Shown: positions 33,596 through 42,641, numbered from the stretch's first letter. The stretch is DNA of 60,200 nucleotides from Acidobacteriota bacterium (GCA_022340665.1 JAJDNM010000106.1:1-60200), one strand, 5' to 3'. Numbers and translations: made by a program. The notes: a model not told the origin generated them from the sequence alone.

Positions 33596-34039
33596 GTCGA
33601 GTTCTCCTTCACCTTCGTTCGGCTCGGCGCCGATCGCAGGCGCTAAGATAGCGAAAGAGTCTTGATATGGGAAGATCGCAAGATCCAGACCGGCTCTCAC
33701 ATTCGTGACCTGCTATTCGCTCCTGCGGCAACACCTGGAAACAGCGACCTTTGGGAGCCCCGCGGGAGCCTGGCTTTTCGCATTTTCCAGCCTGCGGATG
33801 CCGAGCATCATGCATCAGCAGCTGGTGGCTCATGTCTTCATCCTCGTCGCCCTCTTAGCGTTGATCGAGACGCGAAAAACACGACAAGCTCGTCGTGTTT
33901 TCAGGCGAAAACAAACTGCCCGGGTTCGCTCTTGCCTCGAAGCGTGAGCCGATTGCCAGTATCGCGATGAGAGCGCGATAGCGTTGGTCGAGCTGCACAG
34001 GCTCGTCCGAAGGTCGTCAACATACAGGTCGGTAGCGCC
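33596..34039. other. Intergenic region with no convincing gene
   Basis: This 444-bp gap separates the glycosyltransferase gene from the isocitrate dehydrogenase gene. Open frames here lack ribosome sites and recognisable domains. It holds the ribosome-binding and promoter region of the dehydrogenase near 33600-33670 and one strong hairpin (33876-33901). No heptad arrays, tRNA or known RNA motif were recognised. Confidence 0.6.
33876..33901. terminator. Bidirectional terminator-like hairpin
   Basis: A perfect 10-bp stem AAAACACGAC / GTCGTGTTTT with a 6-base loop. T-runs follow the GC core on both strands. It lies 139 bp past the stop of the glycosyltransferase gene (34040) and probably ends that transcript. 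Confidence 0.7.
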
Positions 34040-34762
34040 TCATCGATCCCAGAGGTTGAAGCGCAGAATCGACCAAATCGCCGACACGCCGTCTTGCCAC
34101 CCGATCTTCTTCCCTTCGGCGTAGGTCCGACCATGATAGGAAATCGGTACCTCGTAGATCCTCACTCCGAGGCGGGCGACCTTGGCGGTGAATTCCGGTT
34201 CAAAACCGAAACGATCCGACTTCAGTGTGAGGCGGTCCAGGACCTGCCGCACGAATACCTTGTAACACGTCTCCATGTCGGTCAGGTTGAGGTCGGAGAA
34301 CATGTTGGACAGCAGGGTCAGGAACTGGTTGCCGAGGTAATGCCAGAAGAACAAAACTCGATGCGGTCCACCGAGAAAGCGCGAGCCGTAGACCACGTCT
34401 GCAAACCCGTCGATGATCGGCTGCAGCAGGACCGGATATTCCGCCGGGTCGTACTCGAGGTCCGCATCCTGAATCAGCAACACATCACCAGTGGCGGCGG
34501 AGAGCGCGGTCCGCAGGGCCGCACCCTTGCCCCGATTCACCTGGTGGCGCTCGCGCTTCATCGTCGCCGGGCGCTGGTCGCCACGACCCGGTGGTACCCA
34601 TGCCTCGAGCACCGACCAGGTTCCGTCAGATGAGCAGTCATCGACCGCGACGATTTCTAGCGCCTCGACCGGGTCTGGCAACGGCGCCATCGCAACCTTG
34701 TCGAGGAGGGCGCTCAACGTCCCTTCCTCGTTGTAGACCGGAATCACCACTGAAAGCTTCAT
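34040..34762 (-). CDS. GT2-family glycosyltransferase (polyprenyl-phosphate sugar synthase-like)
   Basis: This is a 240-residue GT-A fold enzyme similar to dolichol-phosphate-mannose synthases, which attach a sugar to a polyprenyl phosphate. Visible motifs: [12 protein letters not shown] at the N-terminus, [13 protein letters not shown], the metal-binding DADL segment in [16 protein letters not shown], and VYGSRFLGG. It has no C-terminal membrane segments, so it is the short soluble form. The GC-rich neighbours do not reveal its pathway. The sugar donor is unknown. Confidence 0.9.
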   Translation of the reverse strand: MKLSVVIPVYNEEGTLSALLDKVAMAPLPDPVEALEIVAVDDCSSDGTWSVLEAWVPPGRGDQRPATMKRERHQVNRGKGAALRTALSAATGDVLLIQDADLEYDPAEYPVLLQPIIDGFADVVYGSRFLGGPHRVLFFWHYLGNQFLTLLSNMFSDLNLTDMETCYKVFVRQVLDRLTLKSDRFGFEPEFTAKVARLGVRIYEVPISYHGRTYAEGKKIGWQDGVSAIWSILRFNLWDR

Positions 34763-34792
34763 CGAGTCAAGCGTAGCGCACCCGAGATTGTT

Positions 34793-34886
34793 GAGTTAAG
34801 AGTCGAGAGTTCAAGCCGACCCCCTCCAGTTCAAAAAGCATCCCCAACTCGAAATTCTCCACTCTCAACTCTTAACTCTAACTCAC
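34793..34886. repeat. Heptad element 9 (mirror-image GAGTTNA arms)
   Basis: Left arm: GAGTTAA, GAGTCGA, GAGTTCA (34793-34813). Right arm: CAACTCG, AAATTCT, CCACTCT, CAACTCT, TAACTCT, AACTCAC (34845-34886), the opposite orientation of the same heptad. It ends 1 bp from the stop codon at 34888. The spacer is C-rich. Confidence 0.88.
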
Positions 34887-34887
34887 A

Positions 34888-36474
34888 CTAGTCCACCACC
34901 CGCAAAGGATGCTCTTCGACGAATGCCGGCGTCGCGGCGGCAACCAACACGCTCCCCTCCATGTACTGTGCAACCGGGAGATCAAGCAGATAACACAGGG
35001 TCGGTGCAACGTCCGGCGGGCGTACCGCTTGCGCCTTCCCGCCACGAGTGACACCGTCCCCGAGGAGGATGAACAATCCCTCCGGACACCCCTCGGACGA
35101 CGTGTGCCAGGAGCCGCCAGCGCCGAACGTCCTCTTCAGCTTTTCAAAGGAACCCGGCGCTTCGAGCCCGAAGGGAGACACCACCGCCGTGAGCCCGTGC
35201 CGATCACCGGCATCGAGCAACGCTCCGACCTGGAGGTCGACAAGCTCCATCACGAGCTCGAGGAAGAAACGCTCGCGCGTGTGCCGCGGCTTGAGGGGTT
35301 CATGGAAGCGCCGGGCCACCGCGAGGGTTTCGAAATGAACCCATACATTCCCGGCTCCCGAATCCAGCGCGTCTACGGCCCTCGCCAGATTGGCCTGGTC
35401 CCGCTCGATCGCCGACCATATCTGGAAGCGCCGTTCGGGAAAAGGTTCGAGAGCAGCTTCAAGGGACGCGCGCATCGCCGGCTCCAGGAGGTCTTCGTTG
35501 TCATCTTGTGCAGGGGACTGCAGGGAGGGGTCGTCACCCCACGAACCCGGCCACCCGAGAACCGTAGTCTCGACCCCGGACGCTGCGATGCGCGCCCACA
35601 ACGGAGCGACGGTCGCAGGTGGCGGCGCGACCTGTTCGGAGATGCCCCAGGGAAGGATCATCCGCGATCCCTCGGGCGTCCAGGGCAACAGGCGGAGGGT
35701 GTCGTCGAAGATCAAGGGGAGATCCCAACCCCGATTGTCCTTGACGCCGTGTCGCCCCGGATAGGTGCCGGTCGCGGCAGACGTCCACAGAGCCCACCTC
35801 AGAAACGGCCGATGGGGAGAGATCGGCGCCCAGGTCCCCTGCTCTCGGAGTTCGGCGAGGTTCGGGTAGCTCGAGCTCACCGCATCCGCCAGAAAGACCT
35901 TGGCGTCGAGCCCTTCAAGCCCGATGACGAGCAAGGTTCTCTCCGGTTCGCCGAGAGGATGCGCTGCAACTTCGAGGTACTCGCGCGGCGGCGTCGGTGC
36001 GGTCAGCAGTCGCACGACCGGTAGGATTGCCATCACGATCGAAAACGTGACGCGCCATTTCGTGCGGTTGTCGGACCGTCCCGCAAGCCACCCGGTGAAC
36101 ACCGCGAGGACGACGACGATCGCCCAGGCCACGGAGTCCTGGACGAGTACGCGGTGCGCCGGCCCGGAAAGCAGCTGGGCGTGAAATTTCGCATTTACCG
36201 CAGTCAGCGCAGCGGCCACGAAATACACCCCCGCATTCAGGGCTGGTGCCGCCCAACGGTCGTCTCGCCGCCGCAGTCTTTCGATGACGACCAACCCGAT
36301 GAGCAGCGGCACCCCAACCATGACCATACCCCACGAAGCCCACAGCGGCACTCCGATGAGCACACCGCGGACCGTCTGCGTGACCTCGGGGTTCATTCGC
36401 AGGACGAGGACCTCGGCAACCAGGCCCGCGGCGGCTCCCGCACCCAACGCATCGATCCATAGGCGGAGTTTCAT
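34888..36474 (-). CDS. Membrane AlkP-superfamily protein with degenerate active site
   Basis: This is a 528-residue protein with about four or five N-terminal membrane segments (within about 5-160), followed by an alkaline-phosphatase-superfamily domain (about 180-520). The fold is clear from LLVIGLEGLDAKVF, WTSAATGTYPGRHGV, GGSWHTS and RPPDVAPTLCYLLDLPVAQYMEG. But key residues differ from active relatives: first metal Asp is Glu (GLEG), the usual nucleophile Thr aligns with Arg (PFLRWALW), the middle Asp/His pair aligns with Ala/Arg (TLAVARRF), and the DHG metal motif is PFG (VVSPFGLEA). It is probably a non-catalytic member. Role unknown. Confidence 0.8.
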   Translation of the reverse strand: MKLRLWIDALGAGAAAGLVAEVLVLRMNPEVTQTVRGVLIGVPLWASWGMVMVGVPLLIGLVVIERLRRRDDRWAAPALNAGVYFVAAALTAVNAKFHAQLLSGPAHRVLVQDSVAWAIVVVLAVFTGWLAGRSDNRTKWRVTFSIVMAILPVVRLLTAPTPPREYLEVAAHPLGEPERTLLVIGLEGLDAKVFLADAVSSSYPNLAELREQGTWAPISPHRPFLRWALWTSAATGTYPGRHGVKDNRGWDLPLIFDDTLRLLPWTPEGSRMILPWGISEQVAPPPATVAPLWARIAASGVETTVLGWPGSWGDDPSLQSPAQDDNEDLLEPAMRASLEAALEPFPERRFQIWSAIERDQANLARAVDALDSGAGNVWVHFETLAVARRFHEPLKPRHTRERFFLELVMELVDLQVGALLDAGDRHGLTAVVSPFGLEAPGSFEKLKRTFGAGGSWHTSSEGCPEGLFILLGDGVTRGGKAQAVRPPDVAPTLCYLLDLPVAQYMEGSVLVAAATPAFVEEHPLRVVD

Positions 36475-36552
36475 GGTCCTTGAATGGTACCGTGACCGGA
36501 TGGCGTAGACTCGTCACGGAAGCTGGAATTTCAATTCTGCAGGGGAAGTGGA

Positions 36553-37266
36553 ATGGGCGGAAGACCATCGCTGTGTGTGGCACTCGACAGCAGTGATCGC
36601 GATTGGGTCGTCACGACCGCCAAGAGGCTCGTTGGTCACGTCGGTTGGCTCAAGGTCGGTCTCGAGGCGTTTTCAGCCCATGGTCCTGATCTCGTGGACG
36701 AGGTGGCTGCTCTTGGTCCGCAGGTTTTTCTCGATCTCAAGCTGCACGACATCCCGGCAACTGTACGGAGAGCGGCAGCCAACTGTGCCGCCTGCGGTGC
36801 ATCGATGTTCACCGTTCATGCGGCCGGTGGCCGAAACATGTTGGAGGCCGCCGTCGAAGGCGCCCATCAGGGATCGACCTCCAGTCCACCGAAGGTCGTT
36901 GCGGTGACCGTTCTCACCAGCCTTGACAGCGCGTCTCTCGCGGAACTCCAAATTCCGGCGCAGATCGGAGACTTGGTCGTGACCTGGGCACGCCTCGCAC
37001 AGAATAGCGGGCTCGACGGTGTTGTGTCCTCAGCCTGTGAGGCTGCCGCGGTGCGGCGGGACTGTGGAGTCGATTTCCTGATCGTTACGCCGGGGATCAG
37101 GCCGGCAACGAGCGCAACCGACGACCAGCGTCGCGTGGTCACCCCTGCCGAAGCGGTCCGATCGGGAGCAAACGTTCTGGTGGTTGGACGACCCGTTACC
37201 GGTGCGGACGATCCCGCTCAGGCTGCTTCAGACATCGTCGAAGAGATGGCCGCGGTGATGCGATAG
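36553..37266 (+). CDS. pyrF: Orotidine 5'-phosphate decarboxylase
   Basis: It catalyses the last step of UMP synthesis. The 237-residue protein has LCVALDSSD at the first strand, the catalytic tetrad in FLDLKLHDIPATVRR (DxKxxDI pattern), and the phosphate-binding IVTPGIRP and VVGRPVT loops. The ATG at 36553 follows AGGGGAAGTGG. It is divergent from the AlkP-like gene and convergent with the next. Confidence 0.96.
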   Translation: MGGRPSLCVALDSSDRDWVVTTAKRLVGHVGWLKVGLEAFSAHGPDLVDEVAALGPQVFLDLKLHDIPATVRRAAANCAACGASMFTVHAAGGRNMLEAAVEGAHQGSTSSPPKVVAVTVLTSLDSASLAELQIPAQIGDLVVTWARLAQNSGLDGVVSSACEAAAVRRDCGVDFLIVTPGIRPATSATDDQRRVVTPAEAVRSGANVLVVGRPVTGADDPAQAASDIVEEMAAVMR

Positions 37267-37268
37267 TG

Positions 37269-37286
37269 GGGCCGTTATTTCGGCCC
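37269..37286. terminator. Hairpin between convergent pyrF and the DUF4845-like gene
   Basis: GGGCCG / CGGCCC stem with the loop TTATTT, just after the pyrF stop and 5 bp from the opposing stop. No clear T-run follows, so terminator function is only plausible. Confidence 0.4.
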
Positions 37287-37290
37287 GGTG

Positions 37291-37665
37291 TCAGTTGTAG
37301 AAGAGCGGTCGTTCGTGATAATGCTCTTTGTGCCAGACATACGTGTAGCCAGGAAACTCGATCGGGAGGTCGTAGACGACCGTTACCTTGATCCTGTTCG
37401 ATGACCGCTTGATCGTCACATTCTTCTTGGTTACCGGAAGGTCAAGTTCTTCCGCCTTGTCGAGAATATCTTTCTCGATTCGCTTGTCGGTGTATACCCG
37501 CCGATTGGCACGATCCGAGAGAGCACCGATCTCCTTGTCGAGTTCACCGACACGCAGCATGATCGGTGTGACCTTGATGGCCACAAGCACAACTATCAGC
37601 GCCACAAGGCCGCCGACCAGGCAACCGAGGGGCACGTCACCGCGTTGATATCGCCACATTCTCAT
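37291..37665 (-). CDS. Small membrane protein, DUF4845-like, next to lepB
   Basis: This 124-residue protein has one membrane segment (about 14-34), then a helix and a small beta-rich domain (VTKKNVTIKRSSNRIKVTVVYDLPIEFPGYTYVW). Length, topology and position beside lepB fit the DUF4845 family, which lies between lepB and rnc in many Proteobacteria. The ATG at 37665 has GGAGG upstream. Function is not known. The assignment to DUF4845 is from pattern and context. Confidence 0.68.
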   Translation of the reverse strand: MRMWRYQRGDVPLGCLVGGLVALIVVLVAIKVTPIMLRVGELDKEIGALSDRANRRVYTDKRIEKDILDKAEELDLPVTKKNVTIKRSSNRIKVTVVYDLPIEFPGYTYVWHKEHYHERPLFYN

Positions 37666-37720
37666 GGAAGCGCCTCCGAGTGCGATCTCTTTTCGATCGT
37701 ATCATCCTAGCCCGGTCTTC

Positions 37721-38413
37721 TCACCGAATGAGTCGAAATGCACGCTCCCACCTGGTCTTCGTAAGAAAATTGAAGAACACCCCAGCCAGCTGTTTCAGCC
37801 GATGTCCGAAGCCCTGCCACTGCCAATCATTTCGCCCGGCCTCGTAGGACCAATAGATGATCACCGCCCGTCCTTTGACGTAGCTCAAAGGTACAGGACC
37901 CCAGAATCTCGAGTCGAGCGAGTTGTCGCGATTGTCGCCAAGGCAGAATATGGTCCCGGGCGGAACCGTGAACGGCCCGAAATTGTCGCGGATTCGAGAT
38001 GAAATCGGAGTCGACGAGGAATCCTCGTACACACGCGTGTCCTTGTGGACAACCATTGGTTCGATCTGAAGCTCGCCGTTGATATACAGCTCCTTTTTCC
38101 TGATTTCTACGATATCCCCGGCCACAGCCACACATCGCTTGATGAAGTCGCGGCGGGTATCTTCTGGGAACTTGAATACAACGACATCACCTCGTTCAGG
38201 ACTGCGGTAGGGAAAGAGTCGGTGAAGGACGGTGTCTGCGTTTCCGGCGAAGATGAATTTGTTGACCACGAGATGATCGCCGATGAGAAGATTGTCCTCC
38301 ATCGACCCCGACGGAATCTTGAAGTTTTCGAACACGAAGGTGCGGACGAACAGAGCAAGAATGAACGCCACGAGAATGGCTTCGTAGTACTCGCGAACGA
38401 CTGATTTCGACAT
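37721..38413 (-). CDS. lepB: Signal peptidase I
   Basis: This membrane-bound serine protease cleaves signal peptides from exported proteins. The 230-residue protein has one N-terminal membrane segment (about 10-30), the catalytic Ser in PSGSMEDNLLIGDHL, the catalytic Lys in RRDFIKRCVAVAGD, and the box GTIFCLGDNRDNSLDSRFWG. It lies 27 bp downstream of tsaD and 56 bp upstream of the small membrane protein gene. Confidence 0.96.
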   Translation of the reverse strand: MSKSVVREYYEAILVAFILALFVRTFVFENFKIPSGSMEDNLLIGDHLVVNKFIFAGNADTVLHRLFPYRSPERGDVVVFKFPEDTRRDFIKRCVAVAGDIVEIRKKELYINGELQIEPMVVHKDTRVYEDSSSTPISSRIRDNFGPFTVPPGTIFCLGDNRDNSLDSRFWGPVPLSYVKGRAVIIYWSYEAGRNDWQWQGFGHRLKQLAGVFFNFLTKTRWERAFRLIR

Positions 38414-38439
38414 CAGGCTTCTCCCAACATCGGAGGATT

Positions 38440-39519
38440 TTACACACTCACCCGGATCGGTGGCTTTCGCATTCCCGGAGGTTGCCAGGGTTCACGACCA
38501 CGGGCATCGAGACGCCGTGGGTCATCGGTGCGACCGTCGCGGTGAGCGAGCTGACCGGCATGGGCGATCATTGCGGCGTTGTCGGTGGTCCAGGGGAGCG
38601 GGGGAAGGAGACACTCCAGCCCCAAGTCGTGAGCACTCTCCTCGAGGCGCTGGCGCAGCAGCGAGTTGGCTGCGACACCTCCCGACGCCGTGATCTGCGT
38701 CGGCTTGTGGAGCTCGACGAGCTCCGGTAACGGGGCCAGAAGTTGCCCGATCACCGCAGATTCGAAGGACGCGGCGAAGTCGCAGATCTCCGGCGGCGCA
38801 ATTTCGGTTTTTGTGGCAACCCCGGCCATCTCATTTGCACGGATCCAGCGAATGGCTGCCGACTTGAGACCCGAAAACGAGAAGTCGAATGGCGAACCTC
38901 GGAGGCGGGGCTGTGGCAGAACAACCGTTGTCGGGTCGCCACGTCGGGCGAGATCGTCAATCGCAGGCCCGCCCGGATATCCGAGGCCAAGCACCTGCGC
39001 GACCTTGTCAAAGCTCTCCCCTGCTGCGTCATCACGAGTGCGTCCAAGGCGATTCCGAGCGCCAGACTCCATCAGGTACCAGCTCGAATGGCCACCCGAG
39101 GCCACCAACGCCAGCGCACGGTGGGCTTCCTGTTTCGCCGGCTCTCCCTCGAGGCTCAACAGCGACGACACCAGGTGGCCCTCCAGATGATCGACCGCGA
39201 CCAGCGGAAGGCGTCTCGCCCAGGCAAAGGCTGCTGCGTAACGAACGCCCACCAGGAGCGCGCCGACCAGGCCCGGGCCAGCAGTCACCGCGACCAATTC
39301 AATCGGTCCGGAGGTTGATTCGAGAGCACGATCGACGAGGAATGGCAGGGCCTTGAGATGCTCGCGCGAAGCCAACTCGGGGACCACACCCCCGTATCGG
39401 GCATGGGCCTCGATCTGGCTCGACAACAAGCTCACCTCCACCGCGCCGTCGCTGTCCAATATCGCCACAGCGCTCTCGTCGCAGGAGGTTTCAACACCCA
39501 GTGTTCGGAGCATGTTCAT
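38440..39519 (-). CDS. tsaD: tRNA N6-adenosine threonylcarbamoyltransferase
   Basis: TsaD makes the t6A37 modification on ANN-decoding tRNAs. The protein (about 359 residues) has LGVETSCDESAVAIL at the N-terminus, YGGVVPELASREHLKALP, the metal-binding HLEGHL (His pair), ASGGHSSWYL, the substrate loop DDAAGESFDKVAQVLGLGYPGGPAID, and ASGGVAANSLLR. Two close ATGs (39519 and 39513) are possible starts; I use the first. It heads a run with lepB. Confidence 0.96.
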   Translation of the reverse strand: MNMLRTLGVETSCDESAVAILDSDGAVEVSLLSSQIEAHARYGGVVPELASREHLKALPFLVDRALESTSGPIELVAVTAGPGLVGALLVGVRYAAAFAWARRLPLVAVDHLEGHLVSSLLSLEGEPAKQEAHRALALVASGGHSSWYLMESGARNRLGRTRDDAAGESFDKVAQVLGLGYPGGPAIDDLARRGDPTTVVLPQPRLRGSPFDFSFSGLKSAAIRWIRANEMAGVATKTEIAPPEICDFAASFESAVIGQLLAPLPELVELHKPTQITASGGVAANSLLRQRLEESAHDLGLECLLPPLPWTTDNAAMIAHAGQLAHRDGRTDDPRRLDARGREPWQPPGMRKPPIRVSV

Positions 39520-39552
39520 CTGATCCTGACACAACCGGTGTTACGAACAAGA

Positions 39553-39575
39553 ACGGGGAGGCAACGCCTCCCCGT
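39553..39575 (-). terminator. Terminator-like hairpin after the DUF1573 gene
   Basis: A 10-bp stem ACGGGGAGGC / GCCTCCCCGT with a 3-base loop lies 23 bp past the stop of the DUF1573 gene. A T-rich stretch (TTCTTGTTCG) follows on the minus strand. Confidence 0.6.
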
Positions 39576-39597
39576 CGAAGGTATCCACATCAACGGC

Positions 39598-40626
39598 TCA
39601 GCCGATGTTCGCCCTCACCGGCACCTCAATGACCGGGAATTCGGCATCGGAGGTTTTGAGAGTCAACACAGCATCCCTCGGTCCAGCATCGGCGTCCGGC
39701 TTGACGGTTACCGTCACCTGGTATCGACGACCACGCTCGATCGTCACGATCTCGGCATCAAACGCCGGGTCGTTCACCGAAGCGTCGTCTACCGTGACAG
39801 CCACTCCTGCTGAGCGGTTGTTGACAACGATGATGTTCCGCCCGGGCTGCTTCTTGGCCTCCACCGAGCCGAATTGAACCTGCGACGGAGTCACGTGAAG
39901 CAGCGCACGAACGACACCAAAGACCTTGACCGGCACCATCTTCGCTTTGGGATGATTGGTCTCGATCTCGAGCACCGCGTTGACCGGACCAACCGGAGGC
40001 TTCTCCTCCATCGACAGCACGATCTCGTACTGTTGCGGCGACTTTCCGGCCAGCAGTCGATCGCTCGGAACCTGATTGACCGATGCGAGCAGGAACGGCA
40101 CCGAGCTCTTCACTCCCGTCACCTTGAAATTCTTCTCTTCTTCATCGGCAACAACGGTGATCTTCTGCTCCATCGGCTCGTGCTGAACAGCGTTGAAACG
40201 AACCAGCGGTCTCGGCAAAACCTGGACGTAGGGATGGACCGTGGTCTTGATAACCACAGTGGTCGTCGGATCCTGAGGGTCGTTGGTCATGATCAGGATA
40301 GATTTCGATATCGGTCCCGTAAAATCGCGAGTTTCAAGCTTCGCCTTGATATACCCGGTCTTGCCGGGAGCGATCTCACGATCGAAGTCCGCCACCGTAC
40401 ATCCACACGTTGGCCTCACGGCCTTGATCTCGAGCGCCTCATCACCTTCGTTGACGATTGCGAAATCCACATTCAGAACATCACCCTGAGCGACCTTGCC
40501 CATGTCCTTGATTTTCTCGGGCACGACCATCTTGGGTCCGTCCGCAGCGGCACTGTACCCCGCAGCGGCCACTACCATTGCCGCTACAAGAGCGGTCGTA
40601 ATAATCACGGAACGACGGTTCGACAT
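39598..40626 (-). CDS. Secreted DUF1573-domain protein
   Basis: This is an exported protein of about 342 residues. The start is the ATG at 40626, with AAGGAGGACAG upstream, giving the signal peptide MSNRRSVIITTALVAAMVVAAAGYSAA. The first Ig-like domain (about 28-135) is a typical DUF1573 repeat: DMGKVAQGDVLNVDFAIVNEGDEALEIK and VRPTCGCTVADFDREIAPGKTGYIK, with the conserved CGC. A second region (about 230-342) repeats the Ig-like pattern (VHVTPSQVQFGSVEAKKQPGR-like). These proteins are envelope-associated with unknown role. It is divergent from mpl. Confidence 0.86.
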   Translation of the reverse strand: MSNRRSVIITTALVAAMVVAAAGYSAAADGPKMVVPEKIKDMGKVAQGDVLNVDFAIVNEGDEALEIKAVRPTCGCTVADFDREIAPGKTGYIKAKLETRDFTGPISKSILIMTNDPQDPTTTVVIKTTVHPYVQVLPRPLVRFNAVQHEPMEQKITVVADEEEKNFKVTGVKSSVPFLLASVNQVPSDRLLAGKSPQQYEIVLSMEEKPPVGPVNAVLEIETNHPKAKMVPVKVFGVVRALLHVTPSQVQFGSVEAKKQPGRNIIVVNNRSAGVAVTVDDASVNDPAFDAEIVTIERGRRYQVTVTVKPDADAGPRDAVLTLKTSDAEFPVIEVPVRANIG

Positions 40627-40710
40627 TTTCTGTCCTCCTTGTCTTCTCATCCACAAACAGAGACAATCTTAGGGAGCTGCCTATCGAGCCGCAACCACAG
40701 GAGCGTTTTT

Positions 40711-42138
40711 TTGCAGAACTTATACGAGAGGGCCGAGCGTCTCTATTTCCTACCGATCGGGGGCACGGCGATGGCGCCACTGGCCGGGATGTTGCATGAG
40801 GCCGGTCATCACGTCGAGGGCGTCGACTCTGAGCTTTATCCCCCCATGAGCACCCTTCTCGCAGAGCTTGGCATCCCGGTTCGGCTCGGTTTCGATCCCG
40901 AGAAGATGCCGACCGATATCGACCGAGTCATCATCGGCAACGCAATTCCCCGTCACAATCCGGAGGCTACGGCGGTCCTCGAGCAACGCATTCCCCACCT
41001 GTCGCAAGCGGAGGCTGTCGCGCATTACGTCCTCGCTCGCGGTCTCGACAGTATAGTCGTTGCAGGAACCCACGGAAAAACCACCACGTCAGCTATGGTG
41101 GCGTGGATCCTGGAGCGGGCGGGAGTCGACCCGAGCTATCTCATTGGTGGCCTGCCACGATGGAACCAACGTGGCTTCCGCCTCGGTGGTGGGCGCCACC
41201 TGGTCATCGAGGGAGACGAGTACAACTCTGCGTTCTTTGACCGAGGCGCGAAGTTCCTTCATTACCGTCCGCGGATCTTCCTGATCGGTCCGGTCGAGTT
41301 CGACCATGCCGACCTATACCCTGACCTGGACGGTATCCTGACCGCTTTCCGCGCCGGGGCGGCTCTCGTCCCGCGTGACGGCTCGGTAATCGTCAACGCA
41401 TGGCGCGAGGAGGCGGTCACCGCAGCCCGGGACGCGACAGCGCACATCATCCTCGTTGGACCTCATCCCGACTGCCCGCTGCAGCTCGCCTCGTGGCAGC
41501 CTGAGGGCGATCGCAGCACAGCCATCATCCGGTGGCGGGGGGAGGAGCATCTTCTTGAGCTCTCGCACGCCGGCCTTCACAATCTACAAAACGCCGCCAT
41601 GGCGGTTGCTGCTGCTGTTTCGGCCGGGATAGGGATCGCAACGGCGGTGACGTGTATCAAGTCCTTTCCGGGCGTTGCGAGGAGGATGGACGTCGTCGGT
41701 GAAGCTGCTGGCGTCATTGTGGTTGACGATTTCGCTCATCATCCGACGGCCCTCGGGGTGACGGTTGCTGCCGCCCGACAGCGATGGCCAAACCGCCGAC
41801 TGGTCGTCGCCTTCGAGCCCCGCTCTCTGACTGCAGCCCGACGATCTTTCCACGACGCGTATGTTGCAAACCTGGCCGGCGCAGACCTCGTGATGGTAGC
41901 GCCTCCCTACCATCGCAATCGCCTTGAAGCCACCGATGTCCTCGACCGATGCGACCTCGCCAGGGCGCTCGAGGAACGCGGAGTGACGGCTCTCATGCCC
42001 AATGAAGAAGACGACGTGGTCGACCAACTCCTCGGGGTCCTCCAACCAGGTGATGTGGTGATAGGCTGTTCTTCGGGCGCCTTCGGCGGCATGCACAGAA
42101 AACTGATCGAGGCCCTGCAATCTGGAGACGAGAGATGA
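40711..42138 (+). CDS. mpl: UDP-N-acetylmuramate:tripeptide ligase Mpl (peptidoglycan recycling)
   Basis: Mpl attaches recycled L-Ala-D-Glu-meso-DAP tripeptide to UDP-MurNAc. The ORF extends 837 bases further upstream, antisense to the DUF1573 gene, but that part is not plausible. I place the start at a TTG at 40711, seven bases after AGGAG, giving about 475 residues beginning QNLYERAERLYFLPIGGTAM. Motifs: the ATP-binding GTHGKTTTSAMVAWIL, VIEGDEYNSAFFDRGAKF, HNLQNAAMAVAAA, VVDDFAHHPTA and AFEPRSLTAARR. It overlaps pgpA (ATGA). Confidence 0.92.
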   Translation: MQNLYERAERLYFLPIGGTAMAPLAGMLHEAGHHVEGVDSELYPPMSTLLAELGIPVRLGFDPEKMPTDIDRVIIGNAIPRHNPEATAVLEQRIPHLSQAEAVAHYVLARGLDSIVVAGTHGKTTTSAMVAWILERAGVDPSYLIGGLPRWNQRGFRLGGGRHLVIEGDEYNSAFFDRGAKFLHYRPRIFLIGPVEFDHADLYPDLDGILTAFRAGAALVPRDGSVIVNAWREEAVTAARDATAHIILVGPHPDCPLQLASWQPEGDRSTAIIRWRGEEHLLELSHAGLHNLQNAAMAVAAAVSAGIGIATAVTCIKSFPGVARRMDVVGEAAGVIVVDDFAHHPTALGVTVAAARQRWPNRRLVVAFEPRSLTAARRSFHDAYVANLAGADLVMVAPPYHRNRLEATDVLDRCDLARALEERGVTALMPNEEDDVVDQLLGVLQPGDVVIGCSSGAFGGMHRKLIEALQSGDER

Positions 42139-42641
42139 GCACAAACCAGGCTCTCGCACGAGCAGTTGCAACCTTTGGCGGGCTTGGGGACAAGCTCCCG
42201 GCACCGGGAACAACCGTCGGGTCGTTGCTGCCAGCCCTACTGTGGTTCGGCATATGCGTTATCGCATCGGGCAATACCCCTCGCATTGTGACGACAGCCA
42301 TCGGCCTCGTGATCTTCACGGTCGCCGGCATCTGGTCTTCCGAACGCGAGGCGGAGCGCAGACAGAGCGCCGATCCACGTCCAATCGTCATCGATGAGGC
42401 GGCCGGCCAATGGTTGACCTATCTCGTCGCGCTGCCGTTCCTGCCGCTTCTGACCACGACTGAAATCGCCATTTTCGCCGCAGCGGGGTTCTTCCTCTTC
42501 CGCGTCTTCGACATCGTCAAGATCTGGCCGATCAAGGCCTTCGAGAAGTTGCCTGGCGGAATCGGCATCGTCGCCGATGATCTCGCGGCCGGATATATAG
42601 CCGCCGCCTGCCTGGCCGTCGGATGGCGGGTGTTGACCTGA
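42135..42641 (+). CDS. pgpA: Phosphatidylglycerophosphatase A
   Basis: This membrane phosphatase makes phosphatidylglycerol from its phosphate precursor. The 168-residue protein has the PgpA blocks GGLGDKLPAPGTTVGSL, DPRPIVIDEAAGQWLTYL (acidic metal ligands), FFLFRVFDIVKIWPI, and GGIGIVADDLAAGYIAA. Three to four membrane segments are visible. Its start overlaps the mpl stop (ATGA), so the two are translationally coupled. Confidence 0.95.
   Translation: MSTNQALARAVATFGGLGDKLPAPGTTVGSLLPALLWFGICVIASGNTPRIVTTAIGLVIFTVAGIWSSEREAERRQSADPRPIVIDEAAGQWLTYLVALPFLPLLTTTEIAIFAAAGFFLFRVFDIVKIWPIKAFEKLPGGIGIVADDLAAGYIAAACLAVGWRVLT

Noticed and set aside
33602-33970. Small open frames in the 444-bp intergenic gap
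   Set aside because: They have no ribosome sites, no domain and overlap the hairpin; they look random.
39874-40710. N-terminal extension of mpl
   Set aside because: It is antisense to the DUF1573 gene; Mpl similarity begins only after the TTG at 40711.
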